From: Candidatus Fimivivens faecavium
Lineage (GTDB): Bacteria > Bacillota > Clostridia > Oscillospirales > Ruminococcaceae
Direction: 5' to 3'
Assembly: GCA_018716105.1 (NCBI GenBank)
Contig: DVKH01000028.1
Coordinates: forward strand, 1-64,000
DNA length: 64,000 nucleotides
Notes under the pieces: model-generated
Told to the model about the DNA's origin: nothing
Database searches by the model: none
Seen by the model: the letters and a program-made list of their open reading frames with translations, nothing else
Made by a program: the position numbers and the translations under genes
Shown: piece by piece, positions 32,939-41,967 of the stretch
How the letters are laid out: each line of letters starts with the position of its first letter
How positions within the stretch are numbered: the stretch's first letter is position 1

Positions 32939-34213
32939 ATGCCCTCGCCGCTTGCGGACCGCCTGAGGCCGAAGACGCTCGACGAGGTGGTTGGACAACG
33001 GCACCTGCTCGCGCCCGGACGGGTGCTCCGGAGGATTGTCGAGAGCGGGCAGATTCCAAACCTGATCTTCTACGGCCCGTCCGGCGTCGGGAAGACGACG
33101 GTTGCGCGCATCATCGCGGGCGAGACGAAGAAGGCCCTCCGCCGCCTCAATGGCACGACCGCTTCCACCGCCGACATCAAGGCGGTGGTGGAGGAACGGG
33201 ACACCATCGCGGGGATGGGCGGCATCCTATTGTACCTCGATGAGATTCAATACCTCAACAAAAAGCAGCAGCAGACGCTGCTCGAATACATTGAAGACGG
33301 GAGCGTCACCCTGATCGCCTCCACCACCGAAAACCCGTATTTTTACGTCTACAACGCGATTCTCAGCCGGTCGACCGTCTTTGAATTCAAACCAGTCGAA
33401 CCTGAAGAGGTCAGGCGCGCGGTGGAGCGGGCGTTCCGGATGGCGGACGAGCTGTCCGGCCTTTCTACCACGGTCGGCGAGGGGGTGGCGGAGTATCTTT
33501 CGTCGGCCTGCGGCGGGGACGTGCGCAAAGCGCTCAACGCGGTCGAGGCGCTCTCCTCGGCTGCCGGGGCCGCGGACGGGCTTGTCACCCTCGAGGACGC
33601 CAGGGAGGTCGCCCAGCGCTCGGCGATGCGGTATGACCGGGACGGCGACGCGCACTACGACATCCTCTCCGCATTTCAGAAGTCGGTCCGCGGCTCGGAC
33701 GAAAACGCGGCGCTCCACTATCTCGCGCGGCTTCTGGAAGCCGGGGATCTGATCTCCCCCTGCCGGAGGCTGCTCGTCATGGCGAGCGAGGACATCGGCC
33801 TGGCCTACCCGCTCGCGGCGGCGGTGGTCAAAAGCTGCTGCGATTCGGCGATGCAGCTCGGGCTTCCGGAGGCCCGGCTTCCGCTTGCGGAGGCGGTGAT
33901 CCTCCTGTGTACCGCGCCCAAGTCGAATTCCGCGATCATGGCCATCGACGCGGCGATGGAAGACGTCCGCAATGGGAAAACCGGCGAGATCCCCGCCCAT
34001 CTCCGGGACGGCCATTACGAAGGGGCGCAGAAGCTGGGGCATGCCCAGGGATACCGCTATGCGCACAATTTCCCGGGCGGCTGGGTTGAACAGCAGTATC
34101 TGCCGGATGAACTCAAAGACGCAGTGTATTATCATTTTGGCGAAAACAAAACCGAACAGGCGGCGTTGGAATACCGCAAAAAACAGCGCGCCGGCCGGGG
34201 GAAACAGTATTAA
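32939..34213 (+). CDS. rarA: Replication-associated recombination protein A (RarA/MgsA)
   Basis: 424 residues, AAA+ ATPase related to clamp loaders. PLADRLRPKTLDEVVGQ near 4-20, Walker A YGPSGVGKTTVARI near 42-55, Walker B YLDEIQYLN near 98-106, sensor 1 STTEN near 125-129, and the C-terminal RarA-specific region with GLAYPLAAAVV and YEGAQKLGHAQGYRYAHNFPGGW. It works at stalled forks. AAGGAGTGAACC precedes the ATG. A terminator follows within ~80 bases. Confidence 0.95.
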   Translation: MPSPLADRLRPKTLDEVVGQRHLLAPGRVLRRIVESGQIPNLIFYGPSGVGKTTVARIIAGETKKALRRLNGTTASTADIKAVVEERDTIAGMGGILLYLDEIQYLNKKQQQTLLEYIEDGSVTLIASTTENPYFYVYNAILSRSTVFEFKPVEPEEVRRAVERAFRMADELSGLSTTVGEGVAEYLSSACGGDVRKALNAVEALSSAAGAADGLVTLEDAREVAQRSAMRYDRDGDAHYDILSAFQKSVRGSDENAALHYLARLLEAGDLISPCRRLLVMASEDIGLAYPLAAAVVKSCCDSAMQLGLPEARLPLAEAVILLCTAPKSNSAIMAIDAAMEDVRNGKTGEIPAHLRDGHYEGAQKLGHAQGYRYAHNFPGGWVEQQYLPDELKDAVYYHFGENKTEQAALEYRKKQRAGRGKQY

Positions 34214-34292
34214 AAAGGGGTGCGCAGCGGCCCTTTTTGGATCGGGCGGGCTTTTCGGACCCGCTTCCCGGGAGAGCGGGATGCCGGCAACG

Positions 34293-34332
34293 CAACAGCG
34301 GGGCTTCTTTTGAAGCCCCGCCGTTTTGGTTT
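34293..34332 (+). terminator. Terminator after rarA
   Basis: Stem GCGGGGCTTC/GAAGCCCCGC with loop TTTT, then CGTTTTGGTTTC. Confidence 0.8.
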
Positions 34333-35059
34333 CACCAACTTTAAGGCTGTTGTCATCGGGATTTCACCTGAGGGGGATATGGTAGTGAAAACAAAGAAAA
34401 GGAGGTGCGAAAACAATGAGGCAAAAGGCCGCGGCAGGTTTGGCGGCGCTTCTCCTCGCCTCGCTGGCCGGTTGTTCTGAAAATTCCCCCCGCGCATCGC
34501 CGGGGGACGGTTCCCATGATGAGGAGACAATTGAAATCCAAATTGAAATTCCCGAAGAGGATTGGGAAACCGTCCTTCTCAACGCCTCACAGGAGCGGTT
34601 CCAGATGGCGAACCTCATCATCGACGGGGTGACGTTTGAAAGCGTGGGCGTACGCGCGCTCGCAAACGAACCGCCCGTGGACGGCGAAACGGCCGAAGGC
34701 ACGCGCCTGAGCTATCGGATCAAATTCGATGCGTTTGTGGGCGGGCAGAACTTTCAGGGCGCCGCAGAACTGATGGCCAGCAACATGCTGTTCGATCCAT
34801 CCTGCATTCGGGATTATCTGACCTATGAGGCCTTTCGGGACAGCGGCGGCGAAGCCGGAGAGTCGGTTTTCGCGGCCCTTTCGGTCAACGGAAAGCAGCT
34901 CGGCACCTATCTCTGCATCGAACCGGTGGAAGAAGGGAGTTATCAGGAAGTTTTAGGAGCGGGAGGCGGGGTCTGGGCCCCGCTGAAAGAAGCGCCCGCC
35001 GCGCATTCCGAATCGACATCGACGGCCGCGCGCCGGGATTTATCTCAACAGGAACTGGA

Positions 35060-35088
35060 AAAGGCTCCCGGGGTGGGGCCTTTTCTTC
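35060..35088 (+). terminator. Terminator-like hairpin inside the CotH-like frame
   Basis: Stem GAAAAGGC/GCCTTTTC around a G/C-rich loop, ending in CTTTTC. It probably ended the original CotH transcript. Confidence 0.65.
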
Positions 35089-35148
35089 TGCATAAGCGGT
35101 CGTTCCGTGAAAAGGAAGGCCGGAAACGGCGCCGTCCGGCGGACGCGA

Positions 35149-35184
35149 AAACGCCCTCCCGAACCGGAAACCGGGAGGGAGGGC
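35149..35184 (-). terminator. Terminator of the S1-domain gene
   Basis: On the minus strand: GCCCTCCC/GGGAGGGC with an inner CCGG pair, followed by GTTTTCG. It lies just past the stop codon. Confidence 0.75.
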
Positions 35185-35190
35185 AAAGCA

Positions 35191-36120
35191 TCATTTTTCT
35201 TCATAGAAAACCGTCTGCATGACGCGCTCCGCACAGCCGGGCGAATACCGCCAGACCCGGAGCCTGCCTTCGGTCAGGAAATAGTCCGGCGGATCGGGCC
35301 GGACCTGCACGTCGAACGAATCGACGATGATCAGTTTTACCTTCATCTTCTGCGGGATCAGGCTTTTGATGTAGACGCTCGCATGCTGGCCGGCGGCGAC
35401 ACCCTCCCGCGGCTCCGCGAGGCCGGCGAGATTGGGGGTCAGCTCGACAAAGATGCCGTAGTTTTCGACCGAGCGCACAATCCCCGCGACCGTCTCGCCG
35501 GGGGCGAACAGCGCGGCGTTTTCTTCCCAGGTGCCGAGCAGTTCCTTGTGGGAAAGGCAGATGCGGCCGTCCTCAACGGATTTGACCACCGCTTTGATAT
35601 CCGCGCCGACGGTGAACCGGTCGCGGGTGTGGGAGATGCGGGAGACGGAGATCGCGTCGATCGGGATCATCGACGGGATCCCGCAGCCGATATCGACGAA
35701 ACAGCCGAACGGCTCGAGGTGGGTGACGCGCGCGCCGATGATCTCTCCCGGCATCAGGCCGCTCACATATTCGTCCATGCAGATCTGCTGCGCCGCGCGC
35801 CGGGATAGAACCGGGGTCACCTGGCCGGAGGAGCTTTCGAACCCGGTGACCAGAAAGCAGACGGGTTTTCCGACGCGGGAGATGATCGCGATGTCGCGGG
35901 TGGAACCGTCTTCGATGCCGAGCGCGCCCTCCTCCCGCGGGATCATGCCGCGAAAGGCGCCGAGATCGACAATGAGATTGTGATCGGAATCGCAGACGAT
36001 TGCACGGGCCTCGAGGATGGTCCTGTTTTGACAGGCTTCCTCCAACGCCCAAAGACTCGACAGCTTCTGCCTGTTCTGGGCAAGGTCCATGAGAAGACCT
36101 TCCGGGTAGAATGTTGGCAT
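35191..36120 (-). CDS. S1 RNA-binding domain protein
   Basis: 309 residues with three S1-like OB domains: about 54-120, 125-195 (GEIIGARVTHLEPFGCFVDIGCG) and 205-265 (GETVAGIVRSVENYGIFVELTPN). AAGGAGGTAG precedes the ATG. Clostridial proteins of this size are often called ribosomal protein S1, but they have fewer repeats than S1 of proteobacteria; a role in mRNA binding or translation is inferred. It is divergent from the DUF951 gene. The 252 bases between them hold no other gene. Confidence 0.88.
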   Translation of the reverse strand: MPTFYPEGLLMDLAQNRQKLSSLWALEEACQNRTILEARAIVCDSDHNLIVDLGAFRGMIPREEGALGIEDGSTRDIAIISRVGKPVCFLVTGFESSSGQVTPVLSRRAAQQICMDEYVSGLMPGEIIGARVTHLEPFGCFVDIGCGIPSMIPIDAISVSRISHTRDRFTVGADIKAVVKSVEDGRICLSHKELLGTWEENAALFAPGETVAGIVRSVENYGIFVELTPNLAGLAEPREGVAAGQHASVYIKSLIPQKMKVKLIIVDSFDVQVRPDPPDYFLTEGRLRVWRYSPGCAERVMQTVFYEEK

Positions 36121-36329
36121 TTGTGCTACCTCCTTTTTTCACAAGGCAGAATGACTGCCGATAACATGTATATTCAGCGTCTTTGTTTCGCATTCGGAAC
36201 CTGCGCGAAACTTTTCGGAACGCATGATCTGCCGGACGCGGCTTAAAATAAGGACGGAGCGCGTATTTCTAACGATATGCCGCGGCGCGGGCCGTCATGC
36301 CGCCCGTTTCCGGACTAAAGGGAAAACAG

Positions 36330-36359
36330 TTGCGGAGAAATGGAGGTTTCTGCTATAAT
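36330..36359 (+). promoter_or_regulatory. Promoter of the DUF951-prfA region
   Basis: -35 TTGCGG (36330-36335), 18-bp spacer, TGC-TATAAT extended -10 (36354-36359). Confidence 0.7.
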
Positions 36360-36396
36360 CAATAGTTAGCAAATGGAAAATGAGGAGGCGGCGAAA

Positions 36397-36597
36397 ATGG
36401 ATGTCCGGGTCGGGGATACGCTTGTGATGAAAAAACAGCACCCCTGCGGCGCGAACCGTTTTCTGGTGCTCCGTTCGGGCGCGGACTTCCGGATCCGGTG
36501 CGCCGGCTGCGGGCGCGAGGTGATGATTCCGCGCGTCAAAGCGGAACGGCAGATCAAACAGATCCTGCGGCCGGAGGCGGAAAGCGCCCCAAAATAA
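36397..36597 (+). CDS. DUF951 zinc-ribbon-like protein
   Basis: 66 residues. ATG 36397 follows GAGGAGG at 8 bases; an upstream in-frame ATG at 36373 contains that site and is not used. VGDTLVMKKQHPCGANRF and RCAGCGREVMIPR are the family hallmarks: one Cys after HP, then a CxxC pair. The family has an SH3-like barrel and is widespread in Bacillota with unknown function. It lies 44 bases before prfA. Confidence 0.88.
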   Translation: MDVRVGDTLVMKKQHPCGANRFLVLRSGADFRIRCAGCGREVMIPRVKAERQIKQILRPEAESAPK

Positions 36598-36641
36598 AGG
36601 ACATGCGTTGATTTTGACTTTAGCCTGATGGGAGGACGTCC

Positions 36642-37715
36642 ATGCTCGACCAACTGAAATCGGCGGAGGACCGCTATGAAGAGATCAGCCAGATGCTGAC
36701 CGATCCCGCGGTCGTGGGGGACAGCGGACGGTACCGCTCGCTGATGAAAGAGTATAAAAGCCTGACCCCGATCATCGAGAAATACCGGGAGTATGCCGCG
36801 GCGGGGGAAGCCTTCCGGGAGGCGAAGGAGCTGCTTGAGGCGGGCGGGCTTGACCGGGAGTTTAAAGAGGTTGTCGAGGAAGAATACCGGGACAGCCAGC
36901 GGAAGATGGATACTGCGGCGGAGGAACTTAAAATCCTGCTTCTGCCGAAAGATCCGAACGACGACCGCTCGGTCATCGTTGAGATCCGCGGGGGCGCCGG
37001 CGGCGAGGAAGCCGCGCTCTTCGCCGGGAGCCTCTATCGGATGTACAGCATGTACGCCGCCGCGCGCGGCTGGAAGTGCGAATTGATGAGCGCGAATGAA
37101 ACCGAACTCGGCGGTTATAAAGAGGTGGTGTTCCTGCTCGACGGGGACGGCGCTTATTCGCGGATGAAATATGAAAGCGGCGTCCACCGCGTCCAGCGGG
37201 TGCCGGACACCGAGACGCAGGGCCGCATCCACACCTCGACCGTCACGGTGGCCGTCCTGCCGGAGGCGGGGGAGGTTGAGGTCGAGATCAACCCGGCCGA
37301 TCTTCAGATCGACACCTACCGCGCGAGCGGCGCGGGCGGCCAGCACGTCAACAAGACCGAATCCGCGATCCGGATCACACATCTCCCAACCGGTACGGTG
37401 GTGGAATGCCAGGACGAACGGAGCCAGCACAAAAACCGCGAGAAAGCGATGCGGGTGCTCCGCTCCCGCCTGTATGAGGCGGAGCAGGAGCGGCAGGCCG
37501 CCGAGATTGCGGCGGACCGGAAAAGCCAGGTTGGCTCCGGCGACCGGTCGGAGCGGATCCGGACTTATAACTTCCCGCAGGGCCGCGTTTCCGATCACCG
37601 GATCGGGCTGACCCTCTATAAGCTGGACCAGGTGATGGACGGGGATCTCGACGAGATCATCGACGCCCTGATCACCCATGACCAGGCCGAGAAACTCAAA
37701 AGCGCCGGGGGCTGA
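36642..37715 (+). CDS. prfA: Peptide chain release factor 1
   Basis: 357 residues. Reads UAA and UAG. The codon-recognition tripeptide is PDT at 188-190 in [19 protein letters not shown], within the PxT pattern of RF1. The catalytic GGQ is at 232-234 ([17 protein letters not shown]), where the Gln is normally methylated; no prmC follows here. GGGAGG precedes the ATG. It is followed closely by the tRNA t6A gene, a common neighbourhood. Confidence 0.97.
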   Translation: MLDQLKSAEDRYEEISQMLTDPAVVGDSGRYRSLMKEYKSLTPIIEKYREYAAAGEAFREAKELLEAGGLDREFKEVVEEEYRDSQRKMDTAAEELKILLLPKDPNDDRSVIVEIRGGAGGEEAALFAGSLYRMYSMYAAARGWKCELMSANETELGGYKEVVFLLDGDGAYSRMKYESGVHRVQRVPDTETQGRIHTSTVTVAVLPEAGEVEVEINPADLQIDTYRASGAGGQHVNKTESAIRITHLPTGTVVECQDERSQHKNREKAMRVLRSRLYEAEQERQAAEIAADRKSQVGSGDRSERIRTYNFPQGRVSDHRIGLTLYKLDQVMDGDLDEIIDALITHDQAEKLKSAGG

Positions 37716-37746
37716 CCTCCGGCGGACGGCATCTGTGTGCGAAAGG

Positions 37747-38793
37747 ATGTTCAAAACGGTTCATACAAGGGTGTTGAGCGCGGACGATCCGGCCGCGCTC
37801 CGGGAGGCGGGCCGCCTCCTCGCGGCGGGGGAGCTGGTGGCGGTTCCGACCGAAACGGTTTACGGCCTTGCCGCCGACGCGGGGAATCCGGGAGCGGTCC
37901 GCAAAATTTTTGAAGTCAAGGGCAGGCCGCAGGACAACCCGCTGATCGTCCATATCGCGGACCTCGAAATGTGGGCGCCGCTGGTGGAAGAGCTGCCAAA
38001 AGAGGCGCTGACGCTTGCAGAGGCGTTCTGGCCGGGGCCTCTGACCATCATCCTCAAAAAGAGCGGGCGTGTCCCGATGGAGACGAGCGCGGGCCTCGAT
38101 TCGGTCGGGGTGCGGTTCCCGTCCCACCCGGCCGCGCGGGCGGTCATCCGCGCGGCGGGCTGTCCGCTCGCCGCGCCGTCGGCGAATCTTTCTGGTTCGC
38201 CGTCCCCGACCAGCGCAAAGCACTGCTTCGACGACCTCTGCGGCCGGGTGCCGCTGATCCTCGACGGCGGGGACTGCGGCGTGGGGATCGAATCGACGGT
38301 GGTTTCGCTCGTCGGGGAGCCGGTGGTTCTCCGCCCAGGCGCGGTCACGGCCGCGGCGCTCTCGAAAACGCTGGGAAGGCCGGTTCCGGTCTCGGCGGCC
38401 GCGACAAAGCCGCTGGAGGCGGGCGCCACGGCCGCGTCGCCGGGGATGAAGTACCGGCACTATTCGCCGAAGGCGAAGGTCACGCTGGTTGAGGGGACGG
38501 CCGAGGCGTTCGCCCGGCTCCTCGACCGGGCGGAAGAGGGGACGTTCGGACTCGTGTTTGAGGGGGAGGACGCCCTCACAAAGCGGCCCTGCGTCGTTTA
38601 TGGAAAGAGCGGGGATCCGGCGTCTCAGGCGCGCGGCGTTTTCGCCGCGCTGCGCGAGCTCGACGGCCGGGGCGCAAAACGGGTTTTGGCCCGCTGCCCC
38701 GAGGAGCGGGACGGCGCCGGCCTCGGCGTTTACAACCGGCTTCTGCGCGCTGCGGCGTTCGAGGTGATCCGCGCGGATTCCTTCGGGACTTAA
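37747..38793 (+). CDS. tsaC: L-threonylcarbamoyladenylate synthase (Sua5/YwlC type)
   Basis: 348 residues. Makes threonylcarbamoyl-AMP from Thr, bicarbonate and ATP for t6A at tRNA A37. The YrdC domain covers ~1-210: GELVAVPTETVYGLAADA near 28-45, KGRPQDNPLIVHI, and SANLSGSPSPTSA near 146-158. The C-terminal ~110 residues after PGMKYRHYSPKAKV form the Sua5 domain. The start is uncertain: ATG 37747 has a purine run directly next to it, and GTG 37738 is an alternative. Confidence 0.92.
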   Translation: MFKTVHTRVLSADDPAALREAGRLLAAGELVAVPTETVYGLAADAGNPGAVRKIFEVKGRPQDNPLIVHIADLEMWAPLVEELPKEALTLAEAFWPGPLTIILKKSGRVPMETSAGLDSVGVRFPSHPAARAVIRAAGCPLAAPSANLSGSPSPTSAKHCFDDLCGRVPLILDGGDCGVGIESTVVSLVGEPVVLRPGAVTAAALSKTLGRPVPVSAAATKPLEAGATAASPGMKYRHYSPKAKVTLVEGTAEAFARLLDRAEEGTFGLVFEGEDALTKRPCVVYGKSGDPASQARGVFAALRELDGRGAKRVLARCPEERDGAGLGVYNRLLRAAAFEVIRADSFGT

Positions 38794-38972
38794 ACCGGCT
38801 GGCGCCGGGGAAGAATAGAAACCGGATTATTCCAAAAGGGTTGGAATCGGTTACCATATGCTGCGGGCTGTCCGTATTCGGACGCACCGGGGCGGGAGAA
38901 AGAAAAACGCGCTTTTTGAAAGGCGCGGACCGGGGTCTGTTCCCGGCAGGGCGAAAGGATGAACTAAGAACC

Positions 38973-39629
38973 ATGAAAGTAATCGGCCTGACCGGCCAGA
39001 CGGGTGCGGGGAAGACCTCGGTCAGCGAGGTGATCCGCTCCCGGGGAATACCTGTGATCGACGCGGATCAGGTTTCGCGCGATGTGGTAGCAAAACAAAA
39101 GGAGTGCGTCGCGGATCTTGCGCTTGCGTTTTCGATTACAATCCTCAACGCGGACGGGACCCTCAACCGGAAGCGGCTCGCATCGATTGTATTTTGCGAT
39201 CCGGCGCAGCTTCGGCGTCTGAACACGATTATTTTTCCGTATATTGTTCGGGAGGTCAACGAGCGGGTTGAGGCGCTCCGAAAGACGGGAAGGCATGAGA
39301 TGGCGGTGCTCGACGCGCCCACCCTCTTTGAAAGCGGCTGCGATTCCATCTGCGACAAGGTGGTTTCGGTGATCGCAAACGAAACCGAACGGCTTAACCG
39401 AATCGTCATCCGCGACCGCCTGACCGACGAGGAGGCGAGAAACCGGATTGCCAGCCAGCAGCCGGACGATTTTTATGTTTCCCGATCCCAGTATGTAATT
39501 GAAAACAATGGAAGCGCGGATGAGATCCGCTTAAAAACGATTGAACTGCTCGAACGGCTCAAAGGCGACCTGAGAAAGGAGGATGCCAGATCAGAAGAGA
39601 ATCATCAAGGTTCAACCGGCGCATTCTGA
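38973..39629 (+). CDS. coaE: Dephospho-CoA kinase
   Basis: 218 residues from ATG 38973. Last step of CoA synthesis. P-loop GLTGQTGAGKTS near 5-16, DADQVSRDVV near 30-39, and the LID region RLTDEEARNRIASQQ near 153-167. AAAGGATG lies 14 bases before the ATG, a long spacing, with a three-codon ATG-AAC-TAA frame in between. The C-terminus overlaps the start region of the lytic transglycosylase in another frame. Confidence 0.93.
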   Translation: MKVIGLTGQTGAGKTSVSEVIRSRGIPVIDADQVSRDVVAKQKECVADLALAFSITILNADGTLNRKRLASIVFCDPAQLRRLNTIIFPYIVREVNERVEALRKTGRHEMAVLDAPTLFESGCDSICDKVVSVIANETERLNRIVIRDRLTDEEARNRIASQQPDDFYVSRSQYVIENNGSADEIRLKTIELLERLKGDLRKEDARSEENHQGSTGAF

Positions 39630-40174
39630 CGGCGTCCATCTGCGTCCTTGTGTTCGCTTTGCTGTTTTTGCTCTGCCGCACCGCGAAGGAGATGTTCGAC
39701 CGGGCTTCCTACCCCATGCGGTATGAGGAAGCGGTGAACCGGAGCTGTGAAGCCTATGGGGTTCCGCGCTCGCTTGTCTACGCGGTGATCCGAACCGAAA
39801 GCCGGTTTGACCCGGAAGCGGTGTCGAACGTGGGGGCTCGGGGGCTGATGCAGATCATGGAGGAAACCTTCGACTGGGCGAAATTCCGCAAGAAGGACGA
39901 CGTTACACAATACGATCAGATGTTCGACGCAGAGACGAACATCGACTATGGGACCTATATCCTGTCGCTTCTGCTTGGGGAATTTGAGAACGATTCGACG
40001 GCGATCGCAGCCTATCACGGCGGCTGGGGGAATGTCTCCAAATGGCTGGCCGATCCCCAGTACAGCGACGACGGGGTTCATTTAAAATCAATCCCGATCA
40101 ACAACACCGACTGGTATGTTGCCAAGGTCGAGCGGGCCCAAAAGCGTTATCAGGCGCTTTACGGAATCGAGTGA
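39590..40174 (+). CDS. Membrane-anchored lytic transglycosylase (SLT type)
   Basis: About 194 residues if read from 39590. A soluble SLT domain cuts peptidoglycan glycan strands: AVIRTESRFDPEAVSNVGARGLMQIM contains the catalytic Glu in RTESRF. The conserved AAYHGGWGNV segment lies further on. Read from 39590, the N-terminus is basic (RRESSRFNRR) followed by a helix (ILTASICVLVFALLFLLC), a good signal anchor. The codon there is ATC, with AAAGGAGG at 7 bases. The first canonical start is GTG 39650, which has no ribosome binding site and cuts the helix. Confidence 0.8.
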   Translation: MRRESSRFNRRILTASICVLVFALLFLLCRTAKEMFDRASYPMRYEEAVNRSCEAYGVPRSLVYAVIRTESRFDPEAVSNVGARGLMQIMEETFDWAKFRKKDDVTQYDQMFDAETNIDYGTYILSLLLGEFENDSTAIAAYHGGWGNVSKWLADPQYSDDGVHLKSIPINNTDWYVAKVERAQKRYQALYGIE

Positions 40175-40300
40175 CCTTACCTTCCGATTAAACCTTCCCG
40201 TGCTGGTTTCTGCGCGGGGGGCCGGGTTCCTCCGCGCGGAGCCGGGCGGCCCAATCACTAGCGTCAGCCGGAGCGCGGCCGGCGGAAATGGAGTTGTACG

Positions 40301-41707
40301 ATGGCGGAGAACGAGAAAAAATCTGCGGCGGAGCTTCTCAAGGAGGAGCTGGTCTATCAGACCAAAAACAGCGGCGAAGTTTTGAGCGACAAGGAGCTTG
40401 AAAAGGCCGATCTGTTCTGCGAGGGGTACAAGAGCTTTCTGAACATGGCCAAGACCGAGCGCGAAGCGGTCGATACGACCATCGCGATCGCGCGGGAAAA
40501 GGGATACCGGGAGTTCGACCCGCGCGTGCTCTATAAGGCGGGGGATAAGATCTATTACAACAACCGGGGCAAAGCGCTGATCCTCACGACGATGGGGACC
40601 GAGCCGCTGGAAAACGGCGTGCGGATTATCGCGAGCCATATCGACGCGCCCCGGATCGACTTAAAGCCCCGCCCGCTTTATGAGGAGGCGCAGCTCGGCC
40701 TTTTGAAAACCCATTACTACGGCGGGATCAAGAAATATCAGTGGACCGCAATTCCGCTTGCGCTTCACGGGGTCATCGTACGGCGGGACGGGGAGGCGGT
40801 CAACGTAGCGATCGGCGAGCGGGAAGAGGACCCGGTCTTTACCATCACCGATCTCCTGCCGCACCTGGGCAAGGACCAGATGCAGAGAAAGCTCGACGAC
40901 GGCGTGCGCGGGGAGGAACTCAACGTCCTCGTCGGCGGGCGGCCGTTCCGCGACGACAAGGCGAGCGAGCGGGTGAAGCTCAACCTCCTCAGGCTCCTCA
41001 ACGAAAAATACGGCGTCGTCGAGGCGGATTTCCTCTCGGCGGAGCTGACGATGGTCCCGGCGTTCAAGGCGCAGGACCTCGGCTTCGACCGGAGCTTTAT
41101 CGGCGCCTACGGCCACGACGACCGCGTCTGCGCCTACACCTCGATTATGGCGGCGCTGAACAACCCCAAGCCGGCGGCGACCACGGTGACGGTGCTCGCC
41201 GACAAGGAGGAGACCGGCTCGGAAGGGCCGACCGGCCTTTCGTCCGACTTCCTGCGGTTCTTTATCGAGGATCTCGCTGCGCCGCACGGCGTGGCGGCCC
41301 GGACGGTGTTCCGGAACTCGAAATGCATGTCGGCGGACGTCAACGCGGCGTTTGACCCGACCTTCCCGGATGTGCATGAAAAGAACAACGCGGCCTATGT
41401 CAACCGCGGCGTCGTGGTGACGAAATATACCGGGAGCCGCGGCAAGGGCGGGACCAACGACGCTTCCGCCGAATACGTCGCGTTCATCCGCTCGCTTCTG
41501 GATAACGCGAAGGTTCAGTGGCAGGCCGGCGAGCTTGGAAAGGTGGATTTCGGCGGCGGCGGCACCGTCGCGAAGTATATCTCTTCGCTCGGCGTCGAGA
41601 CGGTCGACGTCGGGGTGGCGGTGCTTTCGATGCATGCGCCGTATGAGGTCTGCTCGAAGGCCGACGTCTACACCGCCTACCGCGCATTCGATGCGTTTTA
41701 TAAGTAA
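40301..41707 (+). CDS. M18-family aminopeptidase
   Basis: 468 residues. Metalloaminopeptidase of the aspartyl-aminopeptidase type, usually a cytoplasmic dodecamer that removes N-terminal residues. ASHIDAPRIDLKPRPLYEE (first His/Asp metal ligands) near 108-126, GYGHDDRVCAYTS near 269-281, and ADKEETGSEG near 305-314 with the catalytic Glu pair. The C-terminal VGVAVLSMHAPYEVCSKADVY contains the last His ligand. Single gene with a terminator; GGAG lies upstream. Confidence 0.93.
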   Translation: MAENEKKSAAELLKEELVYQTKNSGEVLSDKELEKADLFCEGYKSFLNMAKTEREAVDTTIAIAREKGYREFDPRVLYKAGDKIYYNNRGKALILTTMGTEPLENGVRIIASHIDAPRIDLKPRPLYEEAQLGLLKTHYYGGIKKYQWTAIPLALHGVIVRRDGEAVNVAIGEREEDPVFTITDLLPHLGKDQMQRKLDDGVRGEELNVLVGGRPFRDDKASERVKLNLLRLLNEKYGVVEADFLSAELTMVPAFKAQDLGFDRSFIGAYGHDDRVCAYTSIMAALNNPKPAATTVTVLADKEETGSEGPTGLSSDFLRFFIEDLAAPHGVAARTVFRNSKCMSADVNAAFDPTFPDVHEKNNAAYVNRGVVVTKYTGSRGKGGTNDASAEYVAFIRSLLDNAKVQWQAGELGKVDFGGGGTVAKYISSLGVETVDVGVAVLSMHAPYEVCSKADVYTAYRAFDAFYK

Positions 41708-41715
41708 CAGACAGC

Positions 41716-41748
41716 AAAAAAGAGCGCCCCGCGGGGCGCTCTTTTTGT
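41716..41748 (+). terminator. Terminator after the aminopeptidase
   Basis: Stem AAGAGCGCCCC/GGGGCGCTCTT followed by TTTGTTC. Confidence 0.92.
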
Positions 41749-41879
41749 TCTTCATTTTTGAGAGAAGAGGGTTCTCCGGCCGATGGGAAACCGGCTGTTA
41801 GGCAATATCGTCCCGAAACGACGGACCAATGCCAGAGCCTTTGACAGTGGAGGACCCTTTCGCCGCCGAAACCAAAATC

Positions 41880-41908
41880 TTGACAAATGGAATTGGTAAG
41901 GCTAACAT
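41880..41908 (+). promoter_or_regulatory. Promoter of azlCD
   Basis: Perfect -35 TTGACA (41880-41885), 17-bp spacer, -10 TAACAT (41903-41908). The leader is about 50 nt. Confidence 0.75.
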
Positions 41909-41967
41909 AAAAACATTCTATTTTTTATCGTACTGTCCAAAGTGCGTCGCAGAAGTGGGGATATCAT

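Larger units (their letters stand above)
34416..35222 (+). pseudogene. Truncated CotH-like lipoprotein, probably a decaying gene
   Basis: Starts well: AAAGGAGGTG before the ATG, signal peptide MRQKAAAGLAALLLASLAGC with a lipobox, then the N-terminal part of a CotH-type domain (RLSYRIKFDAFVGGQNF, NMLFDPSCIRDYLTYEAF, LSVNGKQLGTYLCIEPVEEGSYQEVLG near 101-185). CotH proteins are usually 450-600 residues, because the kinase core follows this part. Here similarity stops after residue ~190. The frame then runs through two terminator hairpins (35060-35088 and 35149-35184) into low-complexity, Arg-rich sequence. The 3' part was probably lost by deletion or frameshift. The N-terminal lipoprotein could still be made. 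Confidence 0.65.

Noticed and set aside
39650..40174. GTG 39650 as the true start of the lytic transglycosylase
   Set aside because: No ribosome binding site, and it removes half of the membrane anchor; kept only as an alternative.
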